Numbered from the stretch's first letter, positions 34,860-44,207 are shown. The stretch: 64,000 nucleotides of DNA from Pseudorhodobacter sp. MZDSW-24AT (GCF_002794355.1 NZ_PGOI01000007.1:186001-250000); one strand, 5' to 3'. Notes: generated by a model from the sequence alone, not told the origin. Numbers and translations are program-made.

Positions 34860-35160
34860 CGTCCATCTTCCACGAAAAGGGAGGCCACGGCCCCTGTGGG
34901 GGGCCATGGCCCGTCACTAACTGAAGATTACCCAAGCGGATGGCGGGGTGAAATGCAAGAGGAGATGCTGCACGGCGGCGGCGGGTTGTCGCCCAAGGGC
35001 GCGCGGGCCTTGGGCAGGCGCGACAGAAAGTTGCGGGCGCGCTGCATTGCGGCAATGTGATGTTGCGTTATGGTTGACCCTAAGTCTGCCATCGGGCAAT
35101 GACAAAGCCAGCAAAATCACGAGATCAGACACGGGCCCGGCCCGTCAGCGGAGACGACAG
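34860..35160. other. Divergent intergenic region between greA and ETF-QO
   Basis: This 301-bp gap holds the greA leader hairpin (34883-34911) and a second dyad at 34991-35015, GCCCAAGG/CCTTGGGC with an 8- to 9-base spacer. Outer arms TGTCGC and GCGACA extend that dyad with a small bulge. No coding frame is convincing. Both promoters must lie here. Confidence 0.55.
34883..34911 (-). promoter_or_regulatory. Hairpin in the greA leader
   Basis: GGCCACGGCCCC pairs with GGGGCCATGGCC (11 of 12 bp) across a short loop. On the minus strand it is followed by TCCCTTTTCG and then the greA ribosome-binding site. It could act as a partial terminator or as a leader structure that tunes greA expression. Confidence 0.5.
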
Positions 35161-36810
35161 ATGAGCCAGATTGCACGTGAAAAGATGGAATATGACGTGG
35201 TCATCGTCGGCGCAGGCCCGGCGGGCCTGTCTGCCGCGATCCGGTTGAAGCAACTGGACGCCGATCTGTCGGTGGTGGTGCTGGAAAAAGGCTCGGAAGT
35301 GGGCGCGCATATCCTTTCGGGGGCGGTGCTGGACCCGGTGGGTCTGGACGCCTTGCTGCCCGACTGGCGCAGCATGGGCGCGCCGATCAAGACGCTGGTG
35401 CAGGAAGACAACTTCTACATGCTCGGGCCTGCCGGGCAGATCCGCATCCCCAACTTCCCGATGCCGCCCCTGATGAACAACCACGGCAATTACATCGTGT
35501 CGATGGCCAATGTCTGCCGCTGGATGGCGGGCGTGGCCGAAGGGTTGGGGGTAGAGATCTTCCCCGGCATGTCCTGCAGCGAGTTGGTGTTTGACGGGAA
35601 CCGTGTGGCGGGCGTGGTGGCGGGCGAGTTTGGCCGCGATCCCGCGACCGGAGAGCCGGGGCCGTCTCATGAACCGGGAATGGAGCTGCATGGCAAATAT
35701 GTCTTCCTGTCGGAAGGCGTGCGCGGCAGCCTGTCCAAGCAGGTGATCGAGAAATACGATCTGTCCAAAGGCCATTGCCCGCAGAAATACGGCCTTGGCA
35801 TGAAGGAAATCTGGGAGATCGACCCGGCCAAGCACAAGCTTGGCACCGTCACGCATACGATGGGTTGGCCCTTGGGCAAGAATGCGGGCGGCGGGTCGTT
35901 CATTTATCATCTGGAAAACAATCAGGTTTACATCGGTTTCGTGGTGCACCTGAACTACGAGAACCCGCATCTTTACCCCTATATGGAATTCCAGCGCTTC
36001 AAGCATCACCCGATGGTGGCCGAGCTTTTGGCGGGCGGCAAACGCGTGGCCTATGGCGCGCGGGCGATCTCCGAGGGTGGCTGGCAGTCGATGCCCAAGA
36101 TGGTGGCACCGGGGGTGGCGCTCTTGGGTTGTTCGGTGGGCATGGTGAACGTGCCGCGCATCAAGGGCAATCACAACGCCATGCTGTCGGGCAAGGCAGC
36201 GGCCGAAGCGGCCCATGCCGCGATCAAGGCGGGCCGCGCGGGCGATGAGTTGGCGGCCTATGAGGCCGAGGTGCGCGGCGGCGCGATTGGCGCCGACCTG
36301 AAGAAGGTGCGCAACGTCAAGCCGCTGTGGTCGAAATACGGGTTGGTCGCCAGCCTGATGGGCGGCGGTCTGGACATGTGGACCAACACCTTGGGCTTTT
36401 CGCTGTTCGGCACGCTGAAGCATGGGAAATCGGATGCGGCGGCAACGGGGCTTGCCAAGGATTTCGCGCCGATCGATTACCCCAAGCCCGATGGCACGCT
36501 GTCTTTCGACCGCCTGACGAACGTGGCCTATAGCTTTACCAACCATGACGAAGCGCAGCCCGCGCATCTGAAGCTCAAGGACCCGTCGATCCCGATTGCG
36601 GTGAACCTGCCGAAATATGCCGAACCCGCGCAACGCTATTGCCCGGCGGGCGTGTATGAGGTGGTGGCGGAAGACGGCAAGGCCCCGCGCTTTGTGATCA
36701 ACTTTCAGAACTGCGTGCATTGCAAGACCTGTGATATCAAGGACCCGTCGCAGAACATCGTCTGGACCACCCCGCAAGGCGCGGGCGGCCCGAATTATCC
36801 GAACATGTGA
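35161..36810 (+). CDS. Electron transfer flavoprotein-ubiquinone oxidoreductase
   Basis: ETF-QO (549 residues) is an inner-membrane-associated flavoprotein that passes electrons from acyl-CoA and other dehydrogenases via ETF to ubiquinone. The FAD-binding VVIVGAGPAGLSAAIRLKQ is near the N-terminus. The quinone-binding middle part includes TLVQEDNFYMLGP and HTMGWPLG. The C-terminal 4Fe-4S cluster uses Cys in YCPAGVYE and the CVHCKTCDIKDP motif. The ATG at 35161 follows a GGAGACGACAG site. A DUF1493-like gene follows after 6 bp. Confidence 0.97.
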   Translation: MSQIAREKMEYDVVIVGAGPAGLSAAIRLKQLDADLSVVVLEKGSEVGAHILSGAVLDPVGLDALLPDWRSMGAPIKTLVQEDNFYMLGPAGQIRIPNFPMPPLMNNHGNYIVSMANVCRWMAGVAEGLGVEIFPGMSCSELVFDGNRVAGVVAGEFGRDPATGEPGPSHEPGMELHGKYVFLSEGVRGSLSKQVIEKYDLSKGHCPQKYGLGMKEIWEIDPAKHKLGTVTHTMGWPLGKNAGGGSFIYHLENNQVYIGFVVHLNYENPHLYPYMEFQRFKHHPMVAELLAGGKRVAYGARAISEGGWQSMPKMVAPGVALLGCSVGMVNVPRIKGNHNAMLSGKAAAEAAHAAIKAGRAGDELAAYEAEVRGGAIGADLKKVRNVKPLWSKYGLVASLMGGGLDMWTNTLGFSLFGTLKHGKSDAAATGLAKDFAPIDYPKPDGTLSFDRLTNVAYSFTNHDEAQPAHLKLKDPSIPIAVNLPKYAEPAQRYCPAGVYEVVAEDGKAPRFVINFQNCVHCKTCDIKDPSQNIVWTTPQGAGGPNYPNM

Positions 36811-36816
36811 GGCAAG

Positions 36817-37245
36817 ATGAACGGACCGGGGCGCGAGGACATTGTGGTGTTTGTCGAGCGCCGGACCGGGCGGCGGCTGACAGCGGCCGAACAGGCCGAT
36901 GTGCTGGCGGCGCTGGATCTGGACGGGGCGGAGGCCGAGGCTTTTCTGGCGGCTTTCGCTGCGGCCTTTTCGGTGGATATGACCGGTTATGAGCCGCGCT
37001 TTCACCACCGGGACGAAGCGCTGCTGCGCCGCCCGGGCTGGCCGATCGCGCCGCCCTTGTTGTTCGGGGTGCGGCTGCCGGTTTCGGTGACGACGCTGGC
37101 GCAGGCGGCCCAAAGCGGGCGCTGGCCGGTGGTCTATCCGGCGCTGACGGTGGCGCGGTCGGGGCAGTGGCTGAATGTGCCGCTGTTGTTGATCGGGCTG
37201 CCGCTGCTGGCGGCGGTGGGGATCGCCTTGGTGGGTTTTTTCTGA
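36817..37245 (+). CDS. DUF1493-like small protein with a C-terminal membrane segment
   Basis: The 142-residue protein resembles DUF1493: an acidic helical N-terminal half (DVLAALDLDGAEAEAFLAAF) followed by FSVDMTGYEPRFHHRDE and the TTLAQAAQSGRWPVVYPALT closing motif. Unlike the usual soluble short DUF1493 proteins it ends in a hydrophobic stretch (VPLLLIGLPLLAAVGIALVGFF), which looks like a tail anchor. It lies 6 bp after ETF-QO and is probably translated from the same message. The function is unknown. Confidence 0.65.
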   Translation: MNGPGREDIVVFVERRTGRRLTAAEQADVLAALDLDGAEAEAFLAAFAAAFSVDMTGYEPRFHHRDEALLRRPGWPIAPPLLFGVRLPVSVTTLAQAAQSGRWPVVYPALTVARSGQWLNVPLLLIGLPLLAAVGIALVGFF

Positions 37246-37270
37246 CATTTGCGCGATCATCGCTGCACAT

Positions 37271-37303
37271 GGCCCCCCGCCATTGCCAGCGGCGCGGGGG
37301 GCC
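37271..37303 (+). terminator. Hairpin after the DUF1493-like gene
   Basis: GGCCCCCCGC pairs with GCGGGGGGCC (10 bp, perfect) across a 13-base loop. It is followed by GCTAGCTTTGC, so the T run is poor. It lies 25 bp past the stop and 24 bp before the TPR gene, so it may be a partial terminator. Confidence 0.5.
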
Positions 37304-37326
37304 GCTAGCTTTGCGCTGTCCTTCCC

Positions 37327-39081
37327 ATGAAAAGTGCCGCAATGACCCACCCTCTGCCGCCCCGCCTGACTGCCGCTGTTCTGGCGGCACTGCTCGCGTT
37401 GACCCCGGCATCCCTGCCCGCGCAGACCGACCCGTCCCCGCCGCCCGTGGCGGAACCGGGGGATGCCGGGGCCTATCTCGCGGCGCGTTCTGCGGCGGTG
37501 CAAAACGATTTCCGCCAAGGCGCGTTCTGGTTTGCGCGGGCGCTGGAATCTGACCCCGACAATCTGGGCCTGCTGGAGGGGGCGGTGCTGTCCTTCATCG
37601 GCATCGGGGATTTCCCCCGCGCAGCCGAAGCCGCCCAGCGCCTGACCGCGCTGGAAGGGCGCAGCATCGGGGCCAATATCGCGCTTTTGGTGCGCGACGT
37701 GCAGGCCGAGGATCATGACAGTCTGCTGGCGCTGCCGGCGTCTCGCAAGATCGGCAATCTGCTGGATGATCTGACCGCTGCTTGGGCGCAGTTCGGCAAG
37801 GGCCGCATGTCAGAGACGCTGGCGGCTTTTGACGCGGTTGCCGCGACGGATGGGCTCAAGGCCTTCGGTCTGTATCACAAGGCGCTGGCCTTGGCGGCGG
37901 TGGGCGATTTTGAAGGGGCGGATGACATTTTGTCGGGCCGCGCCGAGGGGCCGTTGGTGGTGAACCGCCGGGGCCTGATCGCGCATGTGCAGATCCTGAC
38001 CCAGTTGGAGAAATTCGATGAGGCCGCCGCCTTGCTGGAACGCGGCTTTGGCGGCGACCCGGACCCGGAGGTGACGGCGCTGCGGGCGCAGGTGGAGGCA
38101 GGCACGCCTTTGGCCTTTGACGTGGTGCGCAGCGCCAAGGATGGCATTGCCGAAGTGTTCTTCACCGTGGCCGTCGCGCTGAACGGTGAGGCCGAGGATG
38201 GCTATACGCTGCTCTATTCCCGGGCAGCGCTGGACCTGAACCCCAACCATGCCGAAGCGCTGTTGCTGTCGGCGGGCCTGCTGGAGCAATTGCGCCAGTT
38301 CGAGCTGGCGGGGGAAACCTATGCGCTGTTGCCGCCCGACCACGCCAGCTTTCACGCGGCCGAAATCGGGCGGGCTGCCACCCTGATCGCGCTGGAACAG
38401 CCCGACGCGGCTTTGGCGGCGCTCAAGGCGCTGACCGAAAGCCATCCGGACCTGCTGCTGGTGCATATGGCCTATGGCGATACGCTGCACCGGCAAGAGC
38501 GGTTCGAAGAGGCGAGCGCCGCCTATGATGTGGCCTTAGCCTTGGTGCCAGAGCCCGAAAACCGCCATTGGGGCCTGTTCTATGCCCGCGCAGTGTCGCA
38601 TGAACGCTCGGGCCAGTGGGAGGAGGCCGAGGCCGATTTCCGCAAGGCGCTGGAGCTGAACCCGGATCAGCCACAGGTGCTGAACTATCTGGGCTACAGC
38701 TTTGTGGACCGGGGCGAGAATCTGGAAGAGGCGCTGGAGATGATCGAGCGCGCGGTCGCGGCGCGGCCCGAGGCGGGGTATATCATCGACAGTCTGGCTT
38801 GGGCCTATTTCCGGCTGGGCCGCTATGAAGACGCTTTGGCACCGATGGAGCGGGCCAGCCTGCTGGAACCGGTGGACCCGGTGGTGACCGATCATCTGGG
38901 CGATGTCTATTGGGCGGTGGGGCGGCAGTTGGAAGCGCGCTTCCAGTGGCGGCGCGCGCTGTCCTTTGACCCCGAAGAGGATGAGGCGGTGCGCATCCGG
39001 CGCAAGCTGGACATCGGTCTGGATGCGGTGCTGGCCGAAGAAGGCGCGCCGCCGCTGGCGCCGGTGACGAATGGCAACTGA
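37327..39081 (+). CDS. Tetratricopeptide repeat protein, exported
   Basis: The 584-residue protein has an N-terminal signal-like segment ([20 protein letters not shown]) and then about ten TPR-type helix pairs. Clear units are [54 protein letters not shown] and [19 protein letters not shown] proteins serve as scaffolds in outer-membrane, cell-division or envelope assembly complexes; the partner is unknown. Its last 11 bp overlap the ispE start, so the two are co-transcribed. The ATG at 37327 is the first of two close starts (37342 is the other). Confidence 0.85.
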   Translation: MKSAAMTHPLPPRLTAAVLAALLALTPASLPAQTDPSPPPVAEPGDAGAYLAARSAAVQNDFRQGAFWFARALESDPDNLGLLEGAVLSFIGIGDFPRAAEAAQRLTALEGRSIGANIALLVRDVQAEDHDSLLALPASRKIGNLLDDLTAAWAQFGKGRMSETLAAFDAVAATDGLKAFGLYHKALALAAVGDFEGADDILSGRAEGPLVVNRRGLIAHVQILTQLEKFDEAAALLERGFGGDPDPEVTALRAQVEAGTPLAFDVVRSAKDGIAEVFFTVAVALNGEAEDGYTLLYSRAALDLNPNHAEALLLSAGLLEQLRQFELAGETYALLPPDHASFHAAEIGRAATLIALEQPDAALAALKALTESHPDLLLVHMAYGDTLHRQERFEEASAAYDVALALVPEPENRHWGLFYARAVSHERSGQWEEAEADFRKALELNPDQPQVLNYLGYSFVDRGENLEEALEMIERAVAARPEAGYIIDSLAWAYFRLGRYEDALAPMERASLLEPVDPVVTDHLGDVYWAVGRQLEARFQWRRALSFDPEEDEAVRIRRKLDIGLDAVLAEEGAPPLAPVTNGN

Positions 39082-39913
39082 GACGGCGGTGGCAACGGAA
39101 TTTGCCCCGGCCAAGGTGAACCTGACGCTGCATGTGACCGGACAGCGGGCCGACGGCTATCATCTGCTGGATTCGCTGGTGGTGTTCGCCGATGTGGGGG
39201 ACCGGGTATCGCTGCGCCATGACGCGGCGCTGAGCCTGACGATCACCGGGCCACAGGCGGCGGCGCTGCCGGTCAGCGACGACAATCTGGTGCTGCGCGC
39301 GGCGCGGCTGATGGGCGGGGCGGCGGCGATCACGCTGGACAAGGTGTTGCCGGTGGCTTCGGGGATCGGGGGCGGCTCGGCGGATGCGGCGGCCTGTTTG
39401 CGCGCGCTGGCGCAACTGGGGCGCGCCCTGCCGACAGAGGCCGAGGTGCTGCGGCTGGGGGCGGATGTGCCGGTGTGTCTGCGCGGAGTCCCGCTGCGGA
39501 TGCAAGGCGTGGGCGAGGTCTTGACCGTGCTGCCCCCCCTGCCCGAGGCGTGGCTGGTGCTGGTCAATCCGGGGGTCGGCGTGGCAACCCCCGCAGTGTT
39601 CCGAGGGCTGGCGCGCAAGGACAACCCACCGATGCCAGAGCTGCCGCCGATGGCCGCGGCCCCGGCGCTGGCGGACTTTCTTCACCAGATGCGCAATGAT
39701 CTGGAGCCTGCGGCGCAGGCGGTGGCCCCGGTGATCGGCGCGGTGAAGGCCGCCTTGGCCGCGCAGCCCGGGTGCCTCTTGGCGCGGATGTCCGGCTCGG
39801 GCGCCACCTGTTTCGGGCTGTTTGGCAGCGCGGGCGCGGCAGAGGCCGCCGCGCGGGCGGTGCAGAGCGCCGAGCCGGGCTGGTGGGTGGCCCCTGCCCG
39901 CATGCTCAGCTGA
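39071..39913 (+). CDS. ispE: 4-diphosphocytidyl-2-C-methyl-D-erythritol kinase
   Basis: IspE (280 residues) phosphorylates CDP-methylerythritol in the MEP isoprenoid pathway. It is a GHMP kinase: the start has [20 protein letters not shown], the ATP-binding loop is [15 protein letters not shown], and the C-terminal motif is [13 protein letters not shown]. The start overlaps the TPR gene by 11 bp. Its 3' end overlaps the convergent polyprenyl synthase by 8 bp, which places two isoprenoid genes tail to tail. Confidence 0.96.
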   Translation: MATETAVATEFAPAKVNLTLHVTGQRADGYHLLDSLVVFADVGDRVSLRHDAALSLTITGPQAAALPVSDDNLVLRAARLMGGAAAITLDKVLPVASGIGGGSADAAACLRALAQLGRALPTEAEVLRLGADVPVCLRGVPLRMQGVGEVLTVLPPLPEAWLVLVNPGVGVATPAVFRGLARKDNPPMPELPPMAAAPALADFLHQMRNDLEPAAQAVAPVIGAVKAALAAQPGCLLARMSGSGATCFGLFGSAGAAEAAARAVQSAEPGWWVAPARMLS

Positions 39914-40922
39914 TGCGTTCGACCACGTAATCGGCCAGATCAGACAGCATGTCGCGCAGATCATGGGCGGGCAGCGGCGCAAGCGCCGCGCGCGCCTTTG
40001 CGGCCCATGCCAGCGCATCGGCGCGGGCGGCTTCCATCGCGCCATGGCGGGCCATGACGACGCGGGCATGTTCCAGATCGCCCTCGCGCTGATCCCCCTG
40101 TTCGATCACCCGCTGCCAGAAGGCGCGCTCTTCGATCGAGGCTTTCTCCACCGCCTTGATGACCGGCAGCGTCAGCTTGCGTTCGCGGAAATCATCGCCG
40201 GTGTTCTTGCCGATGGCCGCATCGGTGCCGCCGTAATCCAGCAGGTCATCGACGATCTGGAAGGCGATGCCCAGCGCGTCGCCATAATCATACAGCGCCT
40301 GCACCTGATCCGGGCTGGCCCCGGCGATGACGCCGCCCACTTCGGTGGCGGCCGAGAAAAGCGCCGCCGTCTTGCCGCGCACCACCTTGAGATAGATGCT
40401 TTCATCGGTGCGCAGATCCTGCGCGGCGGTCAGTTGCAGCACCTCGCCTTCGGCGATCACCGCCGAGGCATTGGACAGAATCGCCAGAACCCGCATGTTG
40501 CCGGTTTCGGTCATCAGCTGGAAGCTGCGGGCAAAGAGGTAATCGCCGACCAGCACGCTGGATTTGTTGTCCCACAGCAGGTTGGCCGTAGGGCGGCCGC
40601 GGCGTTGCTGGCTTTCATCGACGACATCATCATGCAACAGCGTGGCGGTGTGGATGAATTCCACCGTTGCCGCCAGATGCACATGGAACGGCCCGTCATA
40701 GCCGCACATCCGCGCGGCGGCGAGGGTGAGCATCGGGCGCAGGCGCTTGCCTCCGGCCTCGATCAGATGCGCTGTCACCTCGGGGATTCGCGGCGCATGT
40801 TCGCTGGCCATGCGGTCGCGGATCAGCTGATTGACCGCATCCATATCGCGCGCCAGCCAAGCGGAGAGCCGTTCTTGTGGCTTTTGCGGAGGCTGTTCTG
40901 CTGCGATCCGATCCAAACTCAT
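39906..40922 (-). CDS. Polyprenyl diphosphate synthase (long-chain)
   Basis: This 338-residue trans-prenyltransferase elongates farnesyl- or geranylgeranyl-PP to a long chain for the ubiquinone tail. The first Asp-rich motif is in [11 protein letters not shown] and the second in [20 protein letters not shown] and [11 protein letters not shown] are also typical. No large residue is found right before the first motif that would stop chain growth early; chain length (octaprenyl or decaprenyl) cannot be read from sequence. The ATG at 40922 is used since 14 codons upstream are basic and unlike the family. Confidence 0.92.
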   Translation of the reverse strand: MSLDRIAAEQPPQKPQERLSAWLARDMDAVNQLIRDRMASEHAPRIPEVTAHLIEAGGKRLRPMLTLAAARMCGYDGPFHVHLAATVEFIHTATLLHDDVVDESQQRRGRPTANLLWDNKSSVLVGDYLFARSFQLMTETGNMRVLAILSNASAVIAEGEVLQLTAAQDLRTDESIYLKVVRGKTAALFSAATEVGGVIAGASPDQVQALYDYGDALGIAFQIVDDLLDYGGTDAAIGKNTGDDFRERKLTLPVIKAVEKASIEERAFWQRVIEQGDQREGDLEHARVVMARHGAMEAARADALAWAAKARAALAPLPAHDLRDMLSDLADYVVERIS

Positions 40923-40976
40923 CCCCTGCCTGCTCCACTCTCGCCTTTTGCGTGAAAAGGCCATAAATCTGGGCCC

Positions 40977-41192
40977 ATGAAAGAGCTGTTGCGCACAAAC
41001 GACATAACCCTGATCGCCTATGCCCAGGCCCTGCTACAGGGCGAGGGTATAGCGACGTTTGAAATGGACGTCCACATGAGCATCCTTGATGGCAGCCTTG
41101 GCATATTGCCGCGTCGGTTGATGGTGCGAGATCAAGACCTGTTTCTGGCGCGCACGGTGCTGCGCGACAATGACATCGACCCCGGATTGTAA
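40977..41192 (+). CDS. DUF2007 domain-containing protein
   Basis: This 71-residue protein matches DUF2007: a short beta-alpha-beta unit with TNDITLIAYAQALLQGEGI, then MDVHMSILDGSLGILPRRLMV and DLFLARTVLRD. DUF2007 is a putative signal-transducing domain of PII-like fold whose ligand is unknown. It is divergent from the polyprenyl synthase and 14 bp before the methyltransferase, so they probably share a transcript. Confidence 0.85.
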   Translation: MKELLRTNDITLIAYAQALLQGEGIATFEMDVHMSILDGSLGILPRRLMVRDQDLFLARTVLRDNDIDPGL

Positions 41193-41206
41193 GCCAAGCT
41201 GCCCCG

Positions 41207-41962
41207 ATGTTCGACGATGCCGACCTGACAGATGACAAGTTCCTGTGTGGCAGGCTGAACCTGTTGCAGCCCGCCAAAGGCTACCGGGCGGCCACCGACC
41301 CGGTGCTTCTGGCCGCCGCCTGCCCGGCGCGCGCGGGGGATCGGGTGCTGGACATCGGCTGTGGCGCAGGGGCGGCCAGCCTGTGTCTGGGCGCGCGGGT
41401 GCCGGGGGTGATGTTGTCGGGGCTGGAGGTGCAGCCGGGCTATGCGGCGCTGGCGCGGCGCAACGCGGCGCGCAATGGCGTGGCGATGCAGGTGCATGAT
41501 GGCGATCTGACGCAGATGCCCGCCGCGCTGCGGGTGGATTTCGACCATGTGATCATGAACCCGCCCTATTACCCGCCCGAAGGAACACGGTCGCCGGTGC
41601 CGGAACGGGCACGCGCCATGCAGGTGGAGTTGCCCTTGGGCGACTGGGTGCAGGCGGGCGCGCGCAGGCTTGCCCCCGGCGGCTGGCTGACGCTGATCTG
41701 CGGCAGCGACGGCTTGCCAGCGGTGCTGGCGGGGGCGGGCAAGCTTGGATCGGTCAGCGTGCTGCCGCTGGCCCCGCGTGCGGGGCGCGCGGCGTTGCGC
41801 ATCATCGTGCAGGCGCGCAAGGGCGGGCGGGGGCCGTTCCGCCTGCTGGCCCCGCTTGTGCTGCATGCGGGCCCTGCCCATGACGGCGACCGCGAGAATT
41901 ACACGCCCGAGGCGAGCGCGGTTTTGCGCAACGGCGGCGACCTTTTGGCGCGATTTCGCTGA
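41207..41962 (+). CDS. TrmN6-like SAM-dependent methyltransferase
   Basis: The 251-residue class I methyltransferase has the SAM motif I VLDIGCGAGAASLCLGARV and the catalytic NPPYYPPEGTRSP motif of N6-adenine methyltransferases. It is close in plan to TrmN6, which makes m6A37 in tRNA-Val(cmo5UAC). The start MFDDADLTDDKFLCGRLNLLQP fits alphaproteobacterial homologues. The NPPY motif could also fit HemK-type enzymes, but the order and length favour TrmN6. Confidence 0.85.
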   Translation: MFDDADLTDDKFLCGRLNLLQPAKGYRAATDPVLLAAACPARAGDRVLDIGCGAGAASLCLGARVPGVMLSGLEVQPGYAALARRNAARNGVAMQVHDGDLTQMPAALRVDFDHVIMNPPYYPPEGTRSPVPERARAMQVELPLGDWVQAGARRLAPGGWLTLICGSDGLPAVLAGAGKLGSVSVLPLAPRAGRAALRIIVQARKGGRGPFRLLAPLVLHAGPAHDGDRENYTPEASAVLRNGGDLLARFR

Positions 41963-42062
41963 ATTTGCGGCAAGTCCTGTGACCTTTCTGTCGATTTTGG
42001 GCGACACGACTCGGGTCTTGTGATGCACTCGTCACATTGGAACCGATTACAGGAGGGTTAAG

Positions 42063-42230
42063 ATGACCGTTGCTTCGCACCTGCAGGAACTGCGCCGCAA
42101 GCATGAGCACCTCTCGGAACAGGTCGAGCGTGAGCAGCGCAGTCCGGCAACGGACGCTCTGAAAATCGCGGATATGAAGAAACAGAAAATGCGTTTGAAG
42201 GAAGAGATCAATCGCCTGATGCAGAACTGA
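42063..42230 (+). CDS. DUF465 (YdcH-like) small helical protein
   Basis: This 55-residue product is a coiled-coil DUF465 protein (LQELRRKHEHLSEQVEREQ and IADMKKQKMRLKEEINRL). An AGGAGGG site lies 6 bp before the ATG. Such proteins form small helical hairpins and their role is unknown. Its last 23 bp overlap the 3' end of the convergent exporter gene. Confidence 0.85.
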   Translation: MTVASHLQELRRKHEHLSEQVEREQRSPATDALKIADMKKQKMRLKEEINRLMQN

Positions 42231-43101
42231 GGTCTGCCTTGGCCTTGGTGGCGCTGCCCCGCGCTGCCAAGGCCGCTCCCCCTGCGATCAGCACCGCTGC
42301 CGCACCGATGACGGGGGTGGCAGGGGTGATCCCCGCAAGGATCAAGGCCAGTGTTGACAACAAAGGCGCGGCATAGGAGGCGACACCCAAAAGCTGGATG
42401 TCGCCTTTTTTCATGCCGATGTCCCATGTGAAAAAGGCGGCCCCCACCGGGCCCAGCCCCAAGGCCAGCACCGAAAGCCAGCCCAAGGTGCTGGTGGGCC
42501 ACAGCGTTTCTTCCAGCGTCAGATGTGCCACCAGCGACAGCACCGCGGTGGCAAGGCAAAAGACGGTGACGCTTTCGGTGGGCACGCTGCCCAGACGGCG
42601 CGACAGCACGGAATAGGCCGCCCAGGTGAGCGCGCAGCCAAAGCCCAGAACAAGACCGGGGGCCGAGGCGCCGCCCAGATCCACCCCGCCGCGCAGCACG
42701 ATCAGCGCTGCCCCGGCAAAGGCGATCAGCGCCCCAAGGATGTGCAGAGGGCGCAGTCGTTCGCCCGGCAGAAGGCCCGAGAACAGCACGATGAACAGCG
42801 GCCACAGATAGGCGATCAGCCCGGTTTCGGCGGTCGGGGCGATGCGGAAGGCGGTGAAATACAAAAAGTGATAGCCAAAAAGGCCAAGGGTGCCAAAGGC
42901 ATAAACCTTCCACGACACACGGGTCAGCACGCCAAAGCCACGCCGCGCGGTCCAGATCAGGCCGATGGTGCCACCAATGCCAAAGCACAGGGCGTTGAGC
43001 AGGAAGGGCGGCACCGGGGCCGAGCCGATGGTGAACAGCGCCAAGAGCGCCCACATCAAAATGGCGGAAAATCCGATGGCGGTTGCCTTGCCTTGAGTCA
43101 C
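42208..43101 (-). CDS. DMT family exporter, YddG-like
   Basis: The 297-residue protein has about ten hydrophobic segments. The start ATAIGFSAILMWALLALFT and the late FFTWDIGMKKGDIQLLGVASYAAPLLST resemble YddG-type aromatic amino acid exporters. EamA halves are visible with GLIAYLWPLFIVLFS between. The substrate remains inferred. It converges on the DUF465 gene with a 23-bp overlap and its start is 185 bp from the small basic protein gene. Confidence 0.83.
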   Translation of the reverse strand: MTQGKATAIGFSAILMWALLALFTIGSAPVPPFLLNALCFGIGGTIGLIWTARRGFGVLTRVSWKVYAFGTLGLFGYHFLYFTAFRIAPTAETGLIAYLWPLFIVLFSGLLPGERLRPLHILGALIAFAGAALIVLRGGVDLGGASAPGLVLGFGCALTWAAYSVLSRRLGSVPTESVTVFCLATAVLSLVAHLTLEETLWPTSTLGWLSVLALGLGPVGAAFFTWDIGMKKGDIQLLGVASYAAPLLSTLALILAGITPATPVIGAAAVLIAGGAALAARGSATKAKADLSSASGD

Positions 43102-43286
43102 CTTGTGGCCTTTTGTCTGCGAAGATCAGGGCGGAACAGATGCCAGCCGCAGGCCAAGGTCAAGCCCCGCGCTTGCGCGCGGCGGGCAACGGCAATGCAG
43201 AAAACGCATGGGGCTTTGCGTTGCAAATCGATGCCAGAACAGGCATTTCTTTGGGCAGGGGGGACAGATCCAAAGGGAAATGTCCA

Positions 43287-43433
43287 ATGCTGGAAACCAA
43301 TGTGAAAATCGACCACGAAGCCATCCTGCGCCAAGCACGCCAGTTGCGCGCTGAAGCCTTGAGCCAGATGGTGCGCAACCTCATCAGCTTTTTCCGTCGC
43401 AAGCCTGCTGTGCGCGGCGCGGCAAAAGCCTGA
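43287..43433 (+). CDS. Small basic protein of unknown function (RSP_7527-like)
   Basis: The 48-residue frame has AAGGGA 9 bp before its ATG and is followed by a clear terminator, which argues that it is expressed. The product has RQARQLRAEALSQMVRNLISFFRRKPA, an amphipathic basic helix resembling short Rhodobacteraceae proteins of the RSP_7527/DUF1127-like kind. It has no Cys and no signal peptide. It could be an RNA-associated or membrane-surface peptide; that is speculation. Confidence 0.6.
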   Translation: MLETNVKIDHEAILRQARQLRAEALSQMVRNLISFFRRKPAVRGAAKA

Positions 43434-43439
43434 CAGAAC

Positions 43440-43471
43440 AGGGCCGCCCCATCGGGACGGCCCTTTCCTTT
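43440..43471 (+). terminator. Intrinsic terminator after the small basic protein gene
   Basis: AGGGCCGCCC pairs with GGGACGGCCCT (one mismatch) across a short loop and is followed by TTCCTTTT. It sits between this gene and convergent phbB. Confidence 0.8.
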
Positions 43472-43481
43472 TGGCCTTGGA

Positions 43482-44207
43482 TCAGACGAAGAACTGCCCG
43501 CCGTTGGCACTGATCGTGGCGCCGGTGATAAAGCCCGCGTCTTCGGCGGCCAGAAACACCACACAGCGCGCGATTTCCTCGGGCTCGCCCAGACGGCCAA
43601 CGGGGATTTGCGGGATGATGCGGTCGTTCAGCACCTTTTCATCGATCGCGCGCACCATTTCGGTGCCGATATAACCGGGGCAAATGGCGTTGACGGTGAT
43701 GCCGGCACGCGCGCCTTCCTGCGCCAGCGCCTTGGTAAAGCCCAGATCGCCGGATTTCGCGGCGGAATAATTGGCTTGCCCGGCCTGACCCTTTTGCCCG
43801 TTGATCGAGGAAATGTTGATCACACGGCCAAACTTGCGATCCCGCATGCCAGACCACAGCGGATGGGTCATGTTGAACAGGCCGGTAAGGTTGGTGTCGA
43901 TCACCTCTTTCCACTGGGTCGGGGTCATCTTGTGGAACATGGCGTCGCGGGTGATGCCCGCGTTGTTGACCAGCACATCGACCGGGCCGAGATCGGCCTC
44001 CACCTGCTTGATGCCTTCGGCGCAGGCGTCGTAATCGGCGACGGACCATTTGTAGGTCTTGATCCCGGTTTCGGCGGTGAACTTGGCCGCTGCCTCGTCA
44101 TTGCCGGCATAATTGGCGGCAACGGTATAGCCAGCGGCCTTGAGCGCCACGGAAATCGCAGCGCCAATCCCGCGCGATCCCCCGGTAACCAATGCAACAC
44201 GCGCCAT
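43482..44207 (-). CDS. phbB: Acetoacetyl-CoA reductase
   Basis: PhbB (241 residues) reduces acetoacetyl-CoA to (R)-3-hydroxybutyryl-CoA for polyhydroxybutyrate. It is a short-chain dehydrogenase with the cofactor motif TGGSRGIG, NNAG, and the catalytic Ser-Tyr-Lys in INISSINGQKGQAGQANYSAAKSG. MARVALVTGG is the standard start, at 44207; further upstream codons are unlike the family. It follows phbA by 104 bp with a perfect hairpin between. The polymerase gene is not in the window. Confidence 0.96.
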   Translation of the reverse strand: MARVALVTGGSRGIGAAISVALKAAGYTVAANYAGNDEAAAKFTAETGIKTYKWSVADYDACAEGIKQVEADLGPVDVLVNNAGITRDAMFHKMTPTQWKEVIDTNLTGLFNMTHPLWSGMRDRKFGRVINISSINGQKGQAGQANYSAAKSGDLGFTKALAQEGARAGITVNAICPGYIGTEMVRAIDEKVLNDRIIPQIPVGRLGEPEEIARCVVFLAAEDAGFITGATISANGGQFFV

